Assembly: GCA_030524545.1 (NCBI GenBank) | Contig: JAUNGM010000011.1 | Location: 1-64,000, forward strand | Source of the DNA: Eubacteriales bacterium | GTDB lineage: Bacteria; Bacillota; Clostridia; Lachnospirales; Lachnospiraceae | Direction: 5' to 3' | DNA: 64,000 nt | Translations under genes and position numbers: made by a program | Notes under the pieces: model-generated | Database searches by the model: none | The model's input: only the letters and a program-made list of their open reading frames with translations | What the model was told of the DNA's origin: nothing | Shown: in pieces, positions 8,920 to 17,673 of the stretch | How positions within the stretch are numbered: position 1 is the first letter of the stretch | How the letters are laid out: each line of letters opens with the position of its first letter

Positions 8920-10302
8920 TTATCGGCCAAGTCTGGCCTTGACCGCAGCGATCAGCTTTTCCTGCGTCACGTCCTTTTCTTCCAGTGCCGCCATCACATC
9001 TTCATCCACTGTGCCTTTCGTAATGATGTGATGGATTGTCACCACATCCGTCTGCCCCTGCCGCCAGAGTCGGGCATTGGTCTGCTGGTAAAGTTCCAAG
9101 CTCCAGGTCAGTCCGAACCAGATCAGGATGTGCCCGCCCTGCTGAATGTTCAGACCATGTCCGGCACTTGCCGGATGGATCAGTGCAACCGGGATATTCC
9201 CTGCATTCCAATCCCGGATATCCTCACTGTTCTTTATGTCCCTCGGAGAGCATCCCATCTTTGTGAGATGTTCTTCAATACGTTTCTTATCATGCTTGAA
9301 CCAGTACGCTACCAGAACGCTCTGCCCGTTGGCAGCTTCGATCAAATCCTCCAATGCTTCCAGCTTGTGGTTGTGAATCCTGCGGGCTGTGCCATTCTCA
9401 TCATACACAGCGCCGTTTGCCATCTGCAGGAGTTTCCCGGAAAGGGCTGCGGCATTGGCAGCGTCTATATCACCATCTTCCAACGGGATCAGCAGGTCTT
9501 TTGCCAGCATATCGTAGAGTTTCTTTTCCTGCGTGCTCATCTCCACTTCATGGGAAGCCATCACACACTCTGGCATATTAAGATAATCCAGAGCCTTCAT
9601 TGAGATCGTGATGTCTGAAATCTTTTCGTAGATCTGTTCTTCTGCTCCGGGGCGCGGTACATACTGGAACACCACACCAGTCTGTGGATTCATGCTGCCA
9701 GCTTTAAAGTAGGCTTCCCGGTACCGGCCGATAAATTTCCCCAGACGCTGTCCTCCATCTAAAATCCCAATCTCTGCCCATAAGTCCATAAGACCATTGG
9801 AAGTCGGCGTACCAGTCAGGCCAACAAACCGCTTTACAAACGGACGGATCTTCCGCAGAAACCGGAACCTCTGACTTTGATGGTTTTTGAAGGAGGAAAG
9901 TTCATCAATCACCACCATATCAAAATCCCACCGCAGGCCATTTTTCTCGTAATACTCCACCAGCCATTTGACCGTCTCACGGTTGATGACATACACCAGA
10001 GACGGATGGTTCAGTGCCCCAATCCGTGTCTTTACATCCCCAACGATGACGGAAATGGAAAGGAACTTCAGATGTTCCCACTTTTCAACTTCTGCCGGCC
10101 AGGTGTCCCGTGCTACTCTGAGGGGAGCCACTACCAGCACCTTGCTCACATCAAAGGTATCCAACATTAAGTCATTGATTGCGGACAGTGTAATTGCCGT
10201 CTTACCTCAACCCAAGCCCATATCGAGAAACAAAGCTGCAACAGGATGGTTTTTGATATACTCCGTGCAATAGCTTTGATAATCATGCGGTACGAACTTC
10301 AT
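8920..10302 (-). pseudogene. SNF2-type helicase interrupted by an in-frame TGA at its Walker A motif
   Basis: A DNA-dependent ATPase/helicase of the compact phage SNF2 type. Visible motifs are VIDELSSFKN (Walker B-like), VGLTGTPTSNG (motif III), and motif VI NARLWRQGQ near the C-terminus. Translation from the coupled start at 10302 (ATGA overlap with the nuclease gene, GGAGG upstream) gives MKFVPHDYQ and then DMGLG, stop, GKTAITLSA. The normal motif is DMGLGKT, so a six-base insertion carrying TGA at 10207-10209 splits the ATP-binding loop. The remaining open frame restarts at 10167, after Walker A, and could not be an ATPase. Either the gene is broken, the stop is read through, or the base call is wrong. 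Confidence 0.85.
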
Positions 10303-10667
10303 TCGGCATCACCTCCTCCCGGCAGTATCATTTTTATCAGTTCTGGAATTTCTGCCCCTACTCCTGTTGGGACCGGTTCTCCCGGTTCCCACTCCCCAAG
10401 TGCTTTCATGACCGGTTGTATCTGTTCCGGCCGGTCTACGCAGAACACAGGGAATCCAAGCGCCAGTAACTGCTCTCTCCGTTTTCTTTGCAGCCTCCGC
10501 ATCTGTTTTCCGGGAGCTTTCAGCTCTACAAAAGCGCACTTGCCGCAGGGCAGCAGAACCAGTCTGTCCGGCACCCCGTTCATCGTCTGGCTGGTAAACT
10601 TCACCGCTTTACCGCCAGCCTCTTTGACTGCATCCACAAATGCCTTTTCTACTTCATTTTCCCTCAC
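10299..10667 (-). CDS. VRR-NUC domain nuclease
   Basis: About 122 residues forming a VRR-NUC fold, a PD-(D/E)xK nuclease family linked to Holliday-junction or flap processing. The core is NGVPDRLVLLP, then CAFVELKAPGK, with D, E and K in the expected order, followed by QRKRREQLLALGFPVF. The start is taken as GTG 10667, with GGGAGGAGG about ten bases before it. A longer frame to 10781 has no ribosome site and low-complexity sequence. It overlaps the gene before it (10654-10887) and shares ATGA with the helicase gene after it, a common phage gene pair. Confidence 0.88.
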   Translation of the reverse strand: MRENEVEKAFVDAVKEAGGKAVKFTSQTMNGVPDRLVLLPCGKCAFVELKAPGKQMRRLQRKRREQLLALGFPVFCVDRPEQIQPVMKALGEWEPGEPVPTGVGAEIPELIKMILPGGGDAE

Positions 10668-10887
10668 TGCTTCTTCCTCCTCCCGGTATCCGCCGGCTGC
10701 TGTTTTTCTTCCGGCTGGATTTCCCATGCCTGCTGGACGGCGGTTTTTTCTTTTTCCTTTCCTCCCGCATAAGATTGCCAATGGCTGCGTCTGCGGTTGG
10801 ATCAGAGTGGGAATGCCTGGACGGATGATCGGCAGTGGTTTCAGATGAGTGTGTCACCCAACGGAATCCAAAATCTCTCTCAGGCAT
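10654..10887 (-). CDS. small basic phage protein
   Basis: A 77-residue protein, acidic and His-rich in the first half and very basic at the end (REERKKKKPPSSRHGKSSRKK). It starts at 10887 with TAATG overlap to the DUF932 gene and AAGGAGATG upstream, and it overlaps the nuclease start. The position and overlaps support a real gene. Low-complexity make-up leaves no family call; a DNA-binding tail is possible. Confidence 0.5.
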   Translation of the reverse strand: MPERDFGFRWVTHSSETTADHPSRHSHSDPTADAAIGNLMREERKKKKPPSSRHGKSSRKKNSSRRIPGGGRSSEGK

Positions 10888-11954
10888 TACCCATTCATCT
10901 CCTTCCACTGCTGCCGCGCCATGGCAGCAACCTGCCAGCCGATGCCCTCCAGCGCAGTCGCCCGGTCGTAAGACTCTACATCCTGGCTTGCCCGCGTGAT
11001 GGCATTGGATAAACCATACTGTGAGAGGTCACCGCCGGAAATCAGATACTGTAGGATGTTGTCCTGCTCGTCCTGGTTCAGCCCGTAACTGCGTCCGGTA
11101 AGTTCCACCACCTCCGGCAACTTTCCTGTAATCGGCACACCAGCCGCTTCTTTTAATCTGCCCACCACCTGTGCAAAACGGCTCTCCTCAATCGCCGCAG
11201 CCGTCACATCCCGGAGTTTTAAAAGAAACGCCTTGTCCTCCGCTTCGATGGTCTCATCCGAATAAATGTGAAAGCTGTCCTCTAATGCCCTGGCTGTCCT
11301 TCCTACATGGTTCTTCCGTTCGCCCATGTCATTGACTACCATTCCGTTCGTACACACAAGGCGGTAGACCAGCGGCTGTACGGAGACGGAACCAAGGCCA
11401 ACCTCTGAATTTGAGATCACCACGCCGGCCTGCACATAGTCCCCTGGAACAACGGCCATCTCCAGCCGGTGATTCACGATTTTTAAATACAGCCGGTTCT
11501 CCGTCACCTCGCAGGAAACCACCTCATACTGCTCCTGTCCGGCAAATAACGGAAGGACTGCCGTGGCGATCTCCATATTGTCAATGCGGCGGTACCGTTC
11601 TGAAAGGAGCGCCCTTGCCACCGGACCGCTTCCGTAATCCATGGAGCGGATCATATAGCTGCCCGTCTTATCCGCAAACCATGCGTTCACATTCTCTGCC
11701 AGCAGTTCCGGTTTTTGCGCCGACATCATGTCATAATACTTTGCCGGGATGCCAAGTGCCGATGCCACCTGCCTGTGGAAGAGCTGGCTGGTACCAAAGA
11801 CTTCCTGCTGCCCGGAAACCACATGGTTGATCTCAAACGTCCGTCCGTCATCCCTGAGATGGAATGCCTCTGCCGGCCCGATATAATCTCTCTTCGCCCT
11901 GCTCTGGCGGTCCAGTTCCGCCATGACTTCTTTTAAACTTCTGCCTGTTTTCAT
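10887..11954 (-). CDS. DUF932 (phage/plasmid-like) protein
   Basis: A 355-residue DUF932 protein, a family widespread in phages and plasmids whose role is unsettled. Family features include HVVSGQQEVFGTSQLFHRQ near 45, MIRSMDYGSGPVARALLSERYR, the VSCEVTENRLYLKI strand, and the conserved YRLVCTNGMVV stretch. The start at 11954 is favoured because GTGAGGA lies ten bases upstream; an earlier ATG at 11990 has no ribosome site. It lies between the polymerase-side genes and the nuclease-helicase pair, so a part in replication or recombination is likely. Confidence 0.85.
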   Translation of the reverse strand: MKTGRSLKEVMAELDRQSRAKRDYIGPAEAFHLRDDGRTFEINHVVSGQQEVFGTSQLFHRQVASALGIPAKYYDMMSAQKPELLAENVNAWFADKTGSYMIRSMDYGSGPVARALLSERYRRIDNMEIATAVLPLFAGQEQYEVVSCEVTENRLYLKIVNHRLEMAVVPGDYVQAGVVISNSEVGLGSVSVQPLVYRLVCTNGMVVNDMGERKNHVGRTARALEDSFHIYSDETIEAEDKAFLLKLRDVTAAAIEESRFAQVVGRLKEAAGVPITGKLPEVVELTGRSYGLNQDEQDNILQYLISGGDLSQYGLSNAITRASQDVESYDRATALEGIGWQVAAMARQQWKEMNG

Positions 11955-12009
11955 ATCAAAATCCTCACTTTCCGCATCCTCCGATGCCATTTGGTATATG
12001 TCCGTACCC

Positions 12010-12348
12010 CTAAAGTTCAGCCCGTATCATCTTCTGGATGTTTCTCACAGCAGCATGCAGCTTTGTGCGGCTTAAACGCGGCGCATCCAAAAACTGCTCC
12101 ATGGCTTCCAGTTCTTCTTTCACATCATTCAGAAATGCCCTCTGGTGGTCTTCCAGTTTCTCGATCCTGCCCTCGTAGTATTTTTCCTGTTCCTCAAAGT
12201 CCACCCTATCCTGTTTGATTTCAGATACATACTCCTCAATGAAACGCCTTGGTTCCGTTCCGGCATACTCTTCGACCATCTCCAGCACATCCCTAAGTCC
12301 AAATACCGTGGCTGTTTTTCCGTCTTTCATTTCCATCACATGAGCCAT
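12010..12348 (-). CDS. small helical phage protein
   Basis: A 112-residue acidic protein dominated by heptad-like helices (about 30-85), so probably a coiled coil. The C-terminus (SRTKLHAAVRNIQKMIR) is basic. GAGGTGGCAGC precedes the ATG, and it starts 10 bases after the polymerase stop. No family recognised; a structural or partner role in replication is possible. Confidence 0.55.
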   Translation of the reverse strand: MAHVMEMKDGKTATVFGLRDVLEMVEEYAGTEPRRFIEEYVSEIKQDRVDFEEQEKYYEGRIEKLEDHQRAFLNDVKEELEAMEQFLDAPRLSRTKLHAAVRNIQKMIRAEL

Positions 12349-12357
12349 GCTGCCACC

Positions 12358-15276
12358 TCAATCCTTAAAATAGTAATCGCCTCGATACCCGGCCGCCGCC
12401 AGCGGTAAGTCCATACACCAGCGGGGATTTGCCGCCATGACTTTACAGATATCTTCTGGTGTGTACTTCCCGAGGGGTGCTTCAATAATGACTTCGTCAT
12501 GCACATGGCCCACGATCTCAAATCCAGCTTTCTCAAGCCGCCACATCGCTTCCGTCAGGATATCCCTGGCGATTGCCTGTGTTGCATTTTCCACAATTTT
12601 TCCAGAGTACGTCTCCTGCCTCTGCCACTTGTTATTTGCCCCTGTCCCACAGAAAGTCAGGCTCATCCGCCCGAACCGGTTCGGCTGGAGCTTCGGCTGA
12701 AGATATGCCAGTTTCCTGCCCGATGGCAGCTCCATCCACAGCGTACCGGAATAATACTGGAAACGGATTCTCTTGATACTGTGTTCTTCATGGGTTTTTA
12801 CGGTTTCCACCGCTGCTTTCTCCACATCCCACCAATACTGCACGATCTTCGGGTTTGCCTCCCGCCAGTTCTGGATCAGGTCTGGCAGCTCCGATTCTTT
12901 CAGTCCCATATCCAACGCACCCATGGAAATCAGTGCGCCCACGGAGCCGCCGTAACCACAGTTATGGACTAGCCTGCCCGATACGGTAAAACAGTGACGT
13001 CGTCCGGCATTTCGTATGTCATAAACTCTAACCTTGCCTCGATATACCGCCAGTTCTTTCGTCTTTCGAACACAGCTGTTTCTGCATCCCGAATAATCTC
13101 TTCCCGCGTCAATCCGGAAGACAGCTTTCGTATAACCACCGAACGTGCATAGGGCCAATATTCCGGATCGTAACGGGAAAGCACCGTACATCGTTTGTTG
13201 CGGTTGTTCTGCCTGTGTGTCACAAAATGGATATTGCCCGGAGCATAATTCCCATTGTTGTCTATCCTGTCTATCTCCATTTTTCTGTCTGGAAGCCCGA
13301 ATTTTTCGATTAGATAAATCCCCGCTTCTGTCACTCCCGGAAAATCGAATCGGATGCCTCTTTCCCCATAATTGTGATAGCCTGGATCGTTTGGGTTCTC
13401 GCACCGCTGTTTCGCAGCAGTCAGCCTTCTGTCCAGCCATAGCGGTATCTGCCTCGGCTGAGAACAGGACTGGCATCCTTTGGACAGTCCTCTTGTAAGA
13501 TTTCCCAAGATTGTCCATTGGACAGTGCCGCATCCCGTACACTCTGTCAGGACATAACAACGGTTCCACTCTTTGTTCCACCGTTTCTCCGGACCAATTA
13601 TTTTCACCCAACCGTATTGCTGTCCCACCATATCCGGATTGTATGAGATGTGCTCCGCAGGCGGCGGCGATTCCAAAGTATACCGGCTCCGTTTCCCCCT
13701 CGATAAAGACGAGATGGTCTGGTGTTGCTGTAAGTCCTTCATATTCAATCACCTCACGCTCTCCCTTGTAGATCACTCCTCCATGCGTTACCCATTCCCG
13801 GCCATCCCAAACTTTCTGTTCAGGCATAACGTCCTCAATGGGAACCAGGCCCTGATTTGTCAGAACCAAACTTCCTTCTGCAATGCAGGCTAATTCCGCT
13901 ACTTTACCCTTCTGCCGGAGGTCACCATTCACGCCATGTTTTACTACCGGCACATGGAACATCTGGCTGGCAGACTCACAGTAGATATCTGCCCCCTTTT
14001 CAAATGCATCCAACCGCCACTGTTCGCCCGCTTCCCATGCAAGCACTCTGGCTTCAATCGCTGAGAAGTCCGCAACAATAAACTCACAGCCTTCTTTTGG
14101 AACCAGCATGGTGCGGATCAGCTGGGACAGCACATCCGGTGTATTGCCGTAGAGCATCTCCACCGCTTCAAAACATCCCATCTTCACAAGTTCCCTCGCT
14201 TCATCCAGTGTGGAAATGTGGTTCTGGGGAAGATTTTGCAATTGAATCCCCCTGCCTGAGAAGCGGCCCGTGCGGTTGGCACCGTAGAACTGAAACAATC
14301 CCTTTGCCCTGCCATCCTGATTGACGTACCGCTCCGCCGCCTGGTATTTCTTCACAGAACTTTTCGCCATCTGTAACCGGAGTTTCAGCATATCCAGCGC
14401 CTCCTGGTCACATCCGTTCTTATCCAGTTCTGTAATCATTGCAGCCACATTCTTCTTTCCAAGACTCTCCATCGGGATGCCTTTTTCCTCCAGCCACTGC
14501 TTTAGCTGGCTGACGCTGTTCGGGTTCTCAAGGCCGGTCAGTTCATAGGCTTTTTTTGTCATCTCATCCGACAGCATCAGGTCACAGGCAATCGCCTGCT
14601 GCACCAGTACCGTGTCGATCCTGACACCCCGGTCGTTGATGCGCTGGTCCATATGGTAGTAGTTCCATTCAGCCTCCGGCATCGGGAATGCCACCAGCCG
14701 TCTGCGGATATCCCGTTCAGTGCGGACATCCTGCAGGCAGTAATCCTTAAATTTCCGCCACCCTTCTGGATCATGTTCCGGGAGGTTTCGTGTGCGCCCG
14801 CCATTTGATTTTGTCGGCTTGCACGGGACAGAAAAATATTTGATTAAGTTCTCCCCAGCCCGGTCCTTCTGCTCCCCGGTCTTTAACGCCAATGCCGCAT
14901 TCCTCAGTGCAAGCGGGAGAGAAAGGGATGCCGCGTGTATCATGGAACACTGCCAGCTGTCCGGGGAGAGCACCCGCCCCAGATAATGTCCGATGCAGGT
15001 ACGCTCAAACTGTGCGTTCCATGCCGCTTTGATAATGCCGGGATCGTCAATGGCATCCCATATCTCCTGCGGCACATTTTCCCCGCAGGCCATATCCACA
15101 ATCCGCACCTCTTCCTCATCAAAGGCGTATGCCAGCAGCAGGATTTCAAAATCTTCTGCTTCCACATACCGGTACACGCCACACTTGGAAAGATCTGCGC
15201 TGCTGTAGGTCTCCAAATCAATGGAAAGCACCTGCGGACTGTCTGGCGGCCTGCTGTCTGTATAAATCTCATTCAT
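12358..15276 (-). CDS. phage family A DNA polymerase with intein in motif B
   Basis: Replicates phage DNA. The N-terminal 3'-5' exonuclease domain shows SIDLETYSS (DxE) near residue 20 and YCLQDVRTE near 180. The polymerase domain shows motif A FIVADFSAIEARVLAWE near 405, the start of motif B (GDLRQKGKVAELA), and motif C GHVHDEVIIEA near 925. Motif B is interrupted after AELA by a 309-residue intein and resumes with CGYGGSVGAL. Without the intein the mature protein is about 663 residues, normal for phage enzymes of this kind. The start at 15276 follows GGGGTG; two upstream starts are possible. An HNH gene in another frame lies inside the intein. Confidence 0.93.
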   Translation of the reverse strand: MNEIYTDSRPPDSPQVLSIDLETYSSADLSKCGVYRYVEAEDFEILLLAYAFDEEEVRIVDMACGENVPQEIWDAIDDPGIIKAAWNAQFERTCIGHYLGRVLSPDSWQCSMIHAASLSLPLALRNAALALKTGEQKDRAGENLIKYFSVPCKPTKSNGGRTRNLPEHDPEGWRKFKDYCLQDVRTERDIRRRLVAFPMPEAEWNYYHMDQRINDRGVRIDTVLVQQAIACDLMLSDEMTKKAYELTGLENPNSVSQLKQWLEEKGIPMESLGKKNVAAMITELDKNGCDQEALDMLKLRLQMAKSSVKKYQAAERYVNQDGRAKGLFQFYGANRTGRFSGRGIQLQNLPQNHISTLDEARELVKMGCFEAVEMLYGNTPDVLSQLIRTMLVPKEGCEFIVADFSAIEARVLAWEAGEQWRLDAFEKGADIYCESASQMFHVPVVKHGVNGDLRQKGKVAELACIAEGSLVLTNQGLVPIEDVMPEQKVWDGREWVTHGGVIYKGEREVIEYEGLTATPDHLVFIEGETEPVYFGIAAACGAHLIQSGYGGTAIRLGENNWSGETVEQRVEPLLCPDRVYGMRHCPMDNLGKSYKRTVQRMPVLFSAEADTAMAGQKADCCETAVREPKRSRLSQLWGKRHPIRFSGSDRSGDLSNRKIRASRQKNGDRQDRQQWELCSGQYPFCDTQAEQPQQTMYGAFPLRSGILALCTFGGYTKAVFRIDAGRDYSGCRNSCVRKTKELAVYRGKVRVYDIRNAGRRHCFTVSGRLVHNCGYGGSVGALISMGALDMGLKESELPDLIQNWREANPKIVQYWWDVEKAAVETVKTHEEHSIKRIRFQYYSGTLWMELPSGRKLAYLQPKLQPNRFGRMSLTFCGTGANNKWQRQETYSGKIVENATQAIARDILTEAMWRLEKAGFEIVGHVHDEVIIEAPLGKYTPEDICKVMAANPRWCMDLPLAAAGYRGDYYFKD
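12961..13887 (-). mobile_element. intein (309 residues) in DNA polymerase motif B
   Basis: The insert begins with Cys (CIAEGSLVLTNQG, block A) and has TPDH (block B TxxH) about 55 residues in. It ends with VYDIRNAGRRHCFTVSG (block F) and GRLVHN followed by Cys of the host protein (block G). All residues for standard splicing are present: Cys1, the block B His, terminal His-Asn, and Cys+1. The central in-frame part (about 60-280 of the intein) has no recognisable endonuclease domain and looks like unselected sequence. A separate endonuclease lies there in another frame. Confidence 0.92.
12969..13742 (-). CDS. HNH homing endonuclease encoded out of frame inside the intein
   Basis: A 257-residue protein read in the +1 frame relative to the intein on the same strand. 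It starts at ATG 13742 with GAGGTGATT in ribosome-site position and stops at 12969, eight bases before the intein ends. Zinc-type cysteines (CTGC, CQSC) flank residues 68-93. The RCENPNDPGYHNYGERGI segment and the core EIDRIDNNGNYAPGNIHFVT, followed by RQNNRNKR, are typical of phage HNH homing nucleases. It should cut intein-free polymerase genes and so spread the intein. Its last 30 codons overlap the intein's essential C-terminal splicing blocks, so both proteins are encoded by the same bases there. Confidence 0.88.
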   Translation of the reverse strand: MKDLQQHQTISSLSRGKRSRYTLESPPPAEHISYNPDMVGQQYGWVKIIGPEKRWNKEWNRCYVLTECTGCGTVQWTILGNLTRGLSKGCQSCSQPRQIPLWLDRRLTAAKQRCENPNDPGYHNYGERGIRFDFPGVTEAGIYLIEKFGLPDRKMEIDRIDNNGNYAPGNIHFVTHRQNNRNKRCTVLSRYDPEYWPYARSVVIRKLSSGLTREEIIRDAETAVFERRKNWRYIEARLEFMTYEMPDDVTVLPYRAG

Positions 15277-15358
15277 GTTCATCACCCCATGTAATGGGAA
15301 CTCCGGGAGAAGGCATCCGCCTCCTTCCCGGCTCCCATTATTTTGCTGCTGTGTTACT

Positions 15359-15934
15359 TTATTTCAGGAAATCCGGCATATCTTCGCCCAGAACCTCTTC
15401 CTCTTCCGTTTCCAGTGCGTCAAATTCGCTTTCCGCAGATGCCCTGCCGGACAGACGTTCACCGTCTTTCACGAACTGGATATTGGAAAGGCCGGCAGCC
15501 ACACCGCGGTTGCCATTAGCATTGAATGGATAGAAATTCACGCTGACATTGCAGTAACACCCGGAATAAACCAGCATCGGGTCTGTCACAGGCTGTACCC
15601 TGCGGTCAACAATACCCGGTGCATCTTTCGATGTGGCATTCACAAACATGCAGTCCTGATAGGTCTCATCATCCGGCCGGTCGATATCACCGTCACGCAG
15701 GGGCAGCTTCAGGTTCGGAGGGATCTTCCCGCTCCACTTGCGTGTCCTGCCGTCCTCTTTCGCCGCCTCCACTGCTTTCTGGATACGGGCCAGGGTTTTC
15801 TTGTCACTCTTTGGAATGACACAGGAAACGGAATATTTCTCATCACCGCCATTGATTGCCTTCGGTTCCCAGATGTTTGCAAAGGAAATCCGGCAGGGAA
15901 TGATCACTTTCGTAGGGTTTGTATTAGTTGCCAT
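15359..15934 (-). CDS. DUF2815 protein, probable phage single-stranded DNA-binding protein
   Basis: A 191-residue protein matching DUF2815 (KVIIPCRISFANIWEPK start, EKYSVSCVIPKSDKKTL, CYCNVSVNFYPFNANGNRG, acidic tail ending EDMPDFLK). The beta-rich body with an acidic end is like a single-stranded DNA-binding protein, the role usually assumed for this family beside phage polymerases. The start at 15934 follows AGGAGG by about ten bases; the frame extends 13 codons upstream without a ribosome site. Confidence 0.85.
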   Translation of the reverse strand: MATNTNPTKVIIPCRISFANIWEPKAINGGDEKYSVSCVIPKSDKKTLARIQKAVEAAKEDGRTRKWSGKIPPNLKLPLRDGDIDRPDDETYQDCMFVNATSKDAPGIVDRRVQPVTDPMLVYSGCYCNVSVNFYPFNANGNRGVAAGLSNIQFVKDGERLSGRASAESEFDALETEEEEVLGEDMPDFLK

Positions 15935-15969
15935 AGTCGTTGTCCTCCTATATTCATTTCTTAACTGGA

Positions 15970-17193
15970 TCACTGATTCAGCACTTCAAATTCATCTTCG
16001 GCAGTCCCGTTTAAGTCCACTGCCGGACGCGGGTCTGTTTCCGGTACCAGCGCCAGCTTACCGGGCGGCTTGACCACAAACTCACCCAGTATCTGTGCAA
16101 ACCGTTTTTTGCCCATCATCTTCTCAAATTCCGTAAGCGAGATAAGCTCCTGCTTATACACATCCGTGAAACCTTCTTTTGCTGCGGCATTCACTACCGC
16201 TTTTGTGTCAGTGAACTGTCGCTTGCTCCTGCCCTCCACTACCTTATAGCCGGACCAGACAACACCGTGGTTGATCGCCTCGTTGGAAACATAAGCAAAT
16301 ACGGCGGTGATCCATTCGGATATGCGGTTCAGTGTCGGAAGGATGGCTTCAATCTCCTGCTGGGAGATCAATGCCGGAGACTTGAAGGTGAGCGCTTCTG
16401 TGTTCGGGCTGTAAGGTGCCGTGGCATCGGTCAGTTCCACCTCGTCCGCCAACGCTCCTTGATCCAGGTCAAGAAATTCCTCCCTTGCCAGTGCCAGGGC
16501 TTCCTCTGCCCTTGCACGGCACATGGCCTTTGCCCGACAGAACCTGCACCAGTCACCCGGTTTCTGCTCACCTTTTCCCTCAAATGCCATCTTTGCCACC
16601 GGCCGGATGCTCTCAGCCCAATCCAGAAGTTCCTGTTTCGTACAGGTAAACGTACTGATATTCTCAAGCCGCGGCTGAATGATGGTCATGGAAACGGTCT
16701 GGATGTCAAACAGATAGTCATAGGCATGCAGTGCGCCAAGTGCATACAGCATCATCTGCGTGTTGTGGTCTGCATCAACGAACACGCCGGAACCCGTCTT
16801 GAAATCACAGACATGGAGCAGGCCGGGAGCCAGGATCACCATATCCCCGGTACCAAAACCGCTCGGTGCAATATGGCTGTAATCCAGTTTTTCTTCCACC
16901 AGTGCCAGCACAGAAAGCCCCTGCGCCTTCAGCTCCTCAATCGTGGAGATCACAAACTCCGCATAGACATCGGTCAGCCCTTCAATCTCCTCTGTCAGAT
17001 ACTCGGACTGCGGGCGCTTCATCCGCCGGTGCAGATACTTCTTTACCTTGTACTCACACAGTTCATGCGCCCATGTCCCTTCCTCTGCGTAAGAGGAACT
17101 CTCATTCGGAAAGTTCTCCTCCAGCCTTGCAGATGGCGGGCAGTTCAGCCAACGCTTGGAACTGGATGCGGATAATAATGCGTGTGCTCCCAT
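15970..17193 (-). CDS. DUF2800 protein, PD-(D/E)xK (Cas4/RecB-like) nuclease
   Basis: A 407-residue DUF2800 protein of the RecB/Cas4 nuclease fold. The order is RWLNCPPSARLEE near the start, EEGTWAHELCEY, a catalytic GTGDMVIL...LHVCDFKTGSG segment (D...DxK) near 115-135, QMMLYALG, and a cysteine cluster WCRFCRAKAMCRAR near 225 that may hold an iron-sulfur cluster. It is paired with DUF2815, as is usual in phages of Firmicutes, and probably acts in recombination. The start after MP is chosen by homology length; its ribosome site is weak. Confidence 0.85.
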   Translation of the reverse strand: MGAHALLSASSSKRWLNCPPSARLEENFPNESSSYAEEGTWAHELCEYKVKKYLHRRMKRPQSEYLTEEIEGLTDVYAEFVISTIEELKAQGLSVLALVEEKLDYSHIAPSGFGTGDMVILAPGLLHVCDFKTGSGVFVDADHNTQMMLYALGALHAYDYLFDIQTVSMTIIQPRLENISTFTCTKQELLDWAESIRPVAKMAFEGKGEQKPGDWCRFCRAKAMCRARAEEALALAREEFLDLDQGALADEVELTDATAPYSPNTEALTFKSPALISQQEIEAILPTLNRISEWITAVFAYVSNEAINHGVVWSGYKVVEGRSKRQFTDTKAVVNAAAKEGFTDVYKQELISLTEFEKMMGKKRFAQILGEFVVKPPGKLALVPETDPRPAVDLNGTAEDEFEVLNQ

Positions 17194-17205
17194 AGGCATC
17201 CACCA

Positions 17206-17673
17206 TCACAGCTGTGCGAGGTCGTTTAAGAACGCCTCCCTTTTGTCCTCTGGAAGCTCACTGACCGCGCCACAGCCATAGGAAGTAAGCAATGCCTTGA
17301 TCTTCGGGCTGTTCTTCCGGTTCATGGTAATCTTCTGCGCTGCAACTTTTAAAAGATCATCCACGGTAATTGCGGCTGTGGATTTTTTATCTTCCGGTGC
17401 TGCCTCAAACGGCAGTTCCTCCTCTGTCATTTGGGAATCGCCTGCCGCTGTGTCAGCCTGTTCCTTCTGTCCGTCCGCCGCCTTATCAGCAGATTCCGTA
17501 GAAATCTGCTGCTCTGCCAGTCCTTCCATCTGCTGCATCTGCTCTGCCATTCCGTCAAACATGATGGAGAACCCCTGAAAGATCGTAGTCATGCCTTTCA
17601 CGATCTTCTCCGGGCTGACTGTCGGAAGCAAAGCGCTGCCTGCTGCCTTTCCCTTACTTTCGGTCTTTGCCAT
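17206..17673 (-). CDS. hypothetical phage protein with SAP-like C-terminus
   Basis: A 155-residue protein with a helical first third (MTTIFQGFSIMFDGMAEQM), an acidic low-complexity linker, and a compact C-terminal segment (VDDLLKVAAQKITMNRKNS...LLTSYGCGAVSELP). GGAGGGTT precedes the ATG, and it overlaps the following-upstream gene by 20 bases. Proteins of this layout travel with DUF2800/DUF2815 genes. No firm family. Confidence 0.55.
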   Translation of the reverse strand: MAKTESKGKAAGSALLPTVSPEKIVKGMTTIFQGFSIMFDGMAEQMQQMEGLAEQQISTESADKAADGQKEQADTAAGDSQMTEEELPFEAAPEDKKSTAAITVDDLLKVAAQKITMNRKNSPKIKALLTSYGCGAVSELPEDKREAFLNDLAQL

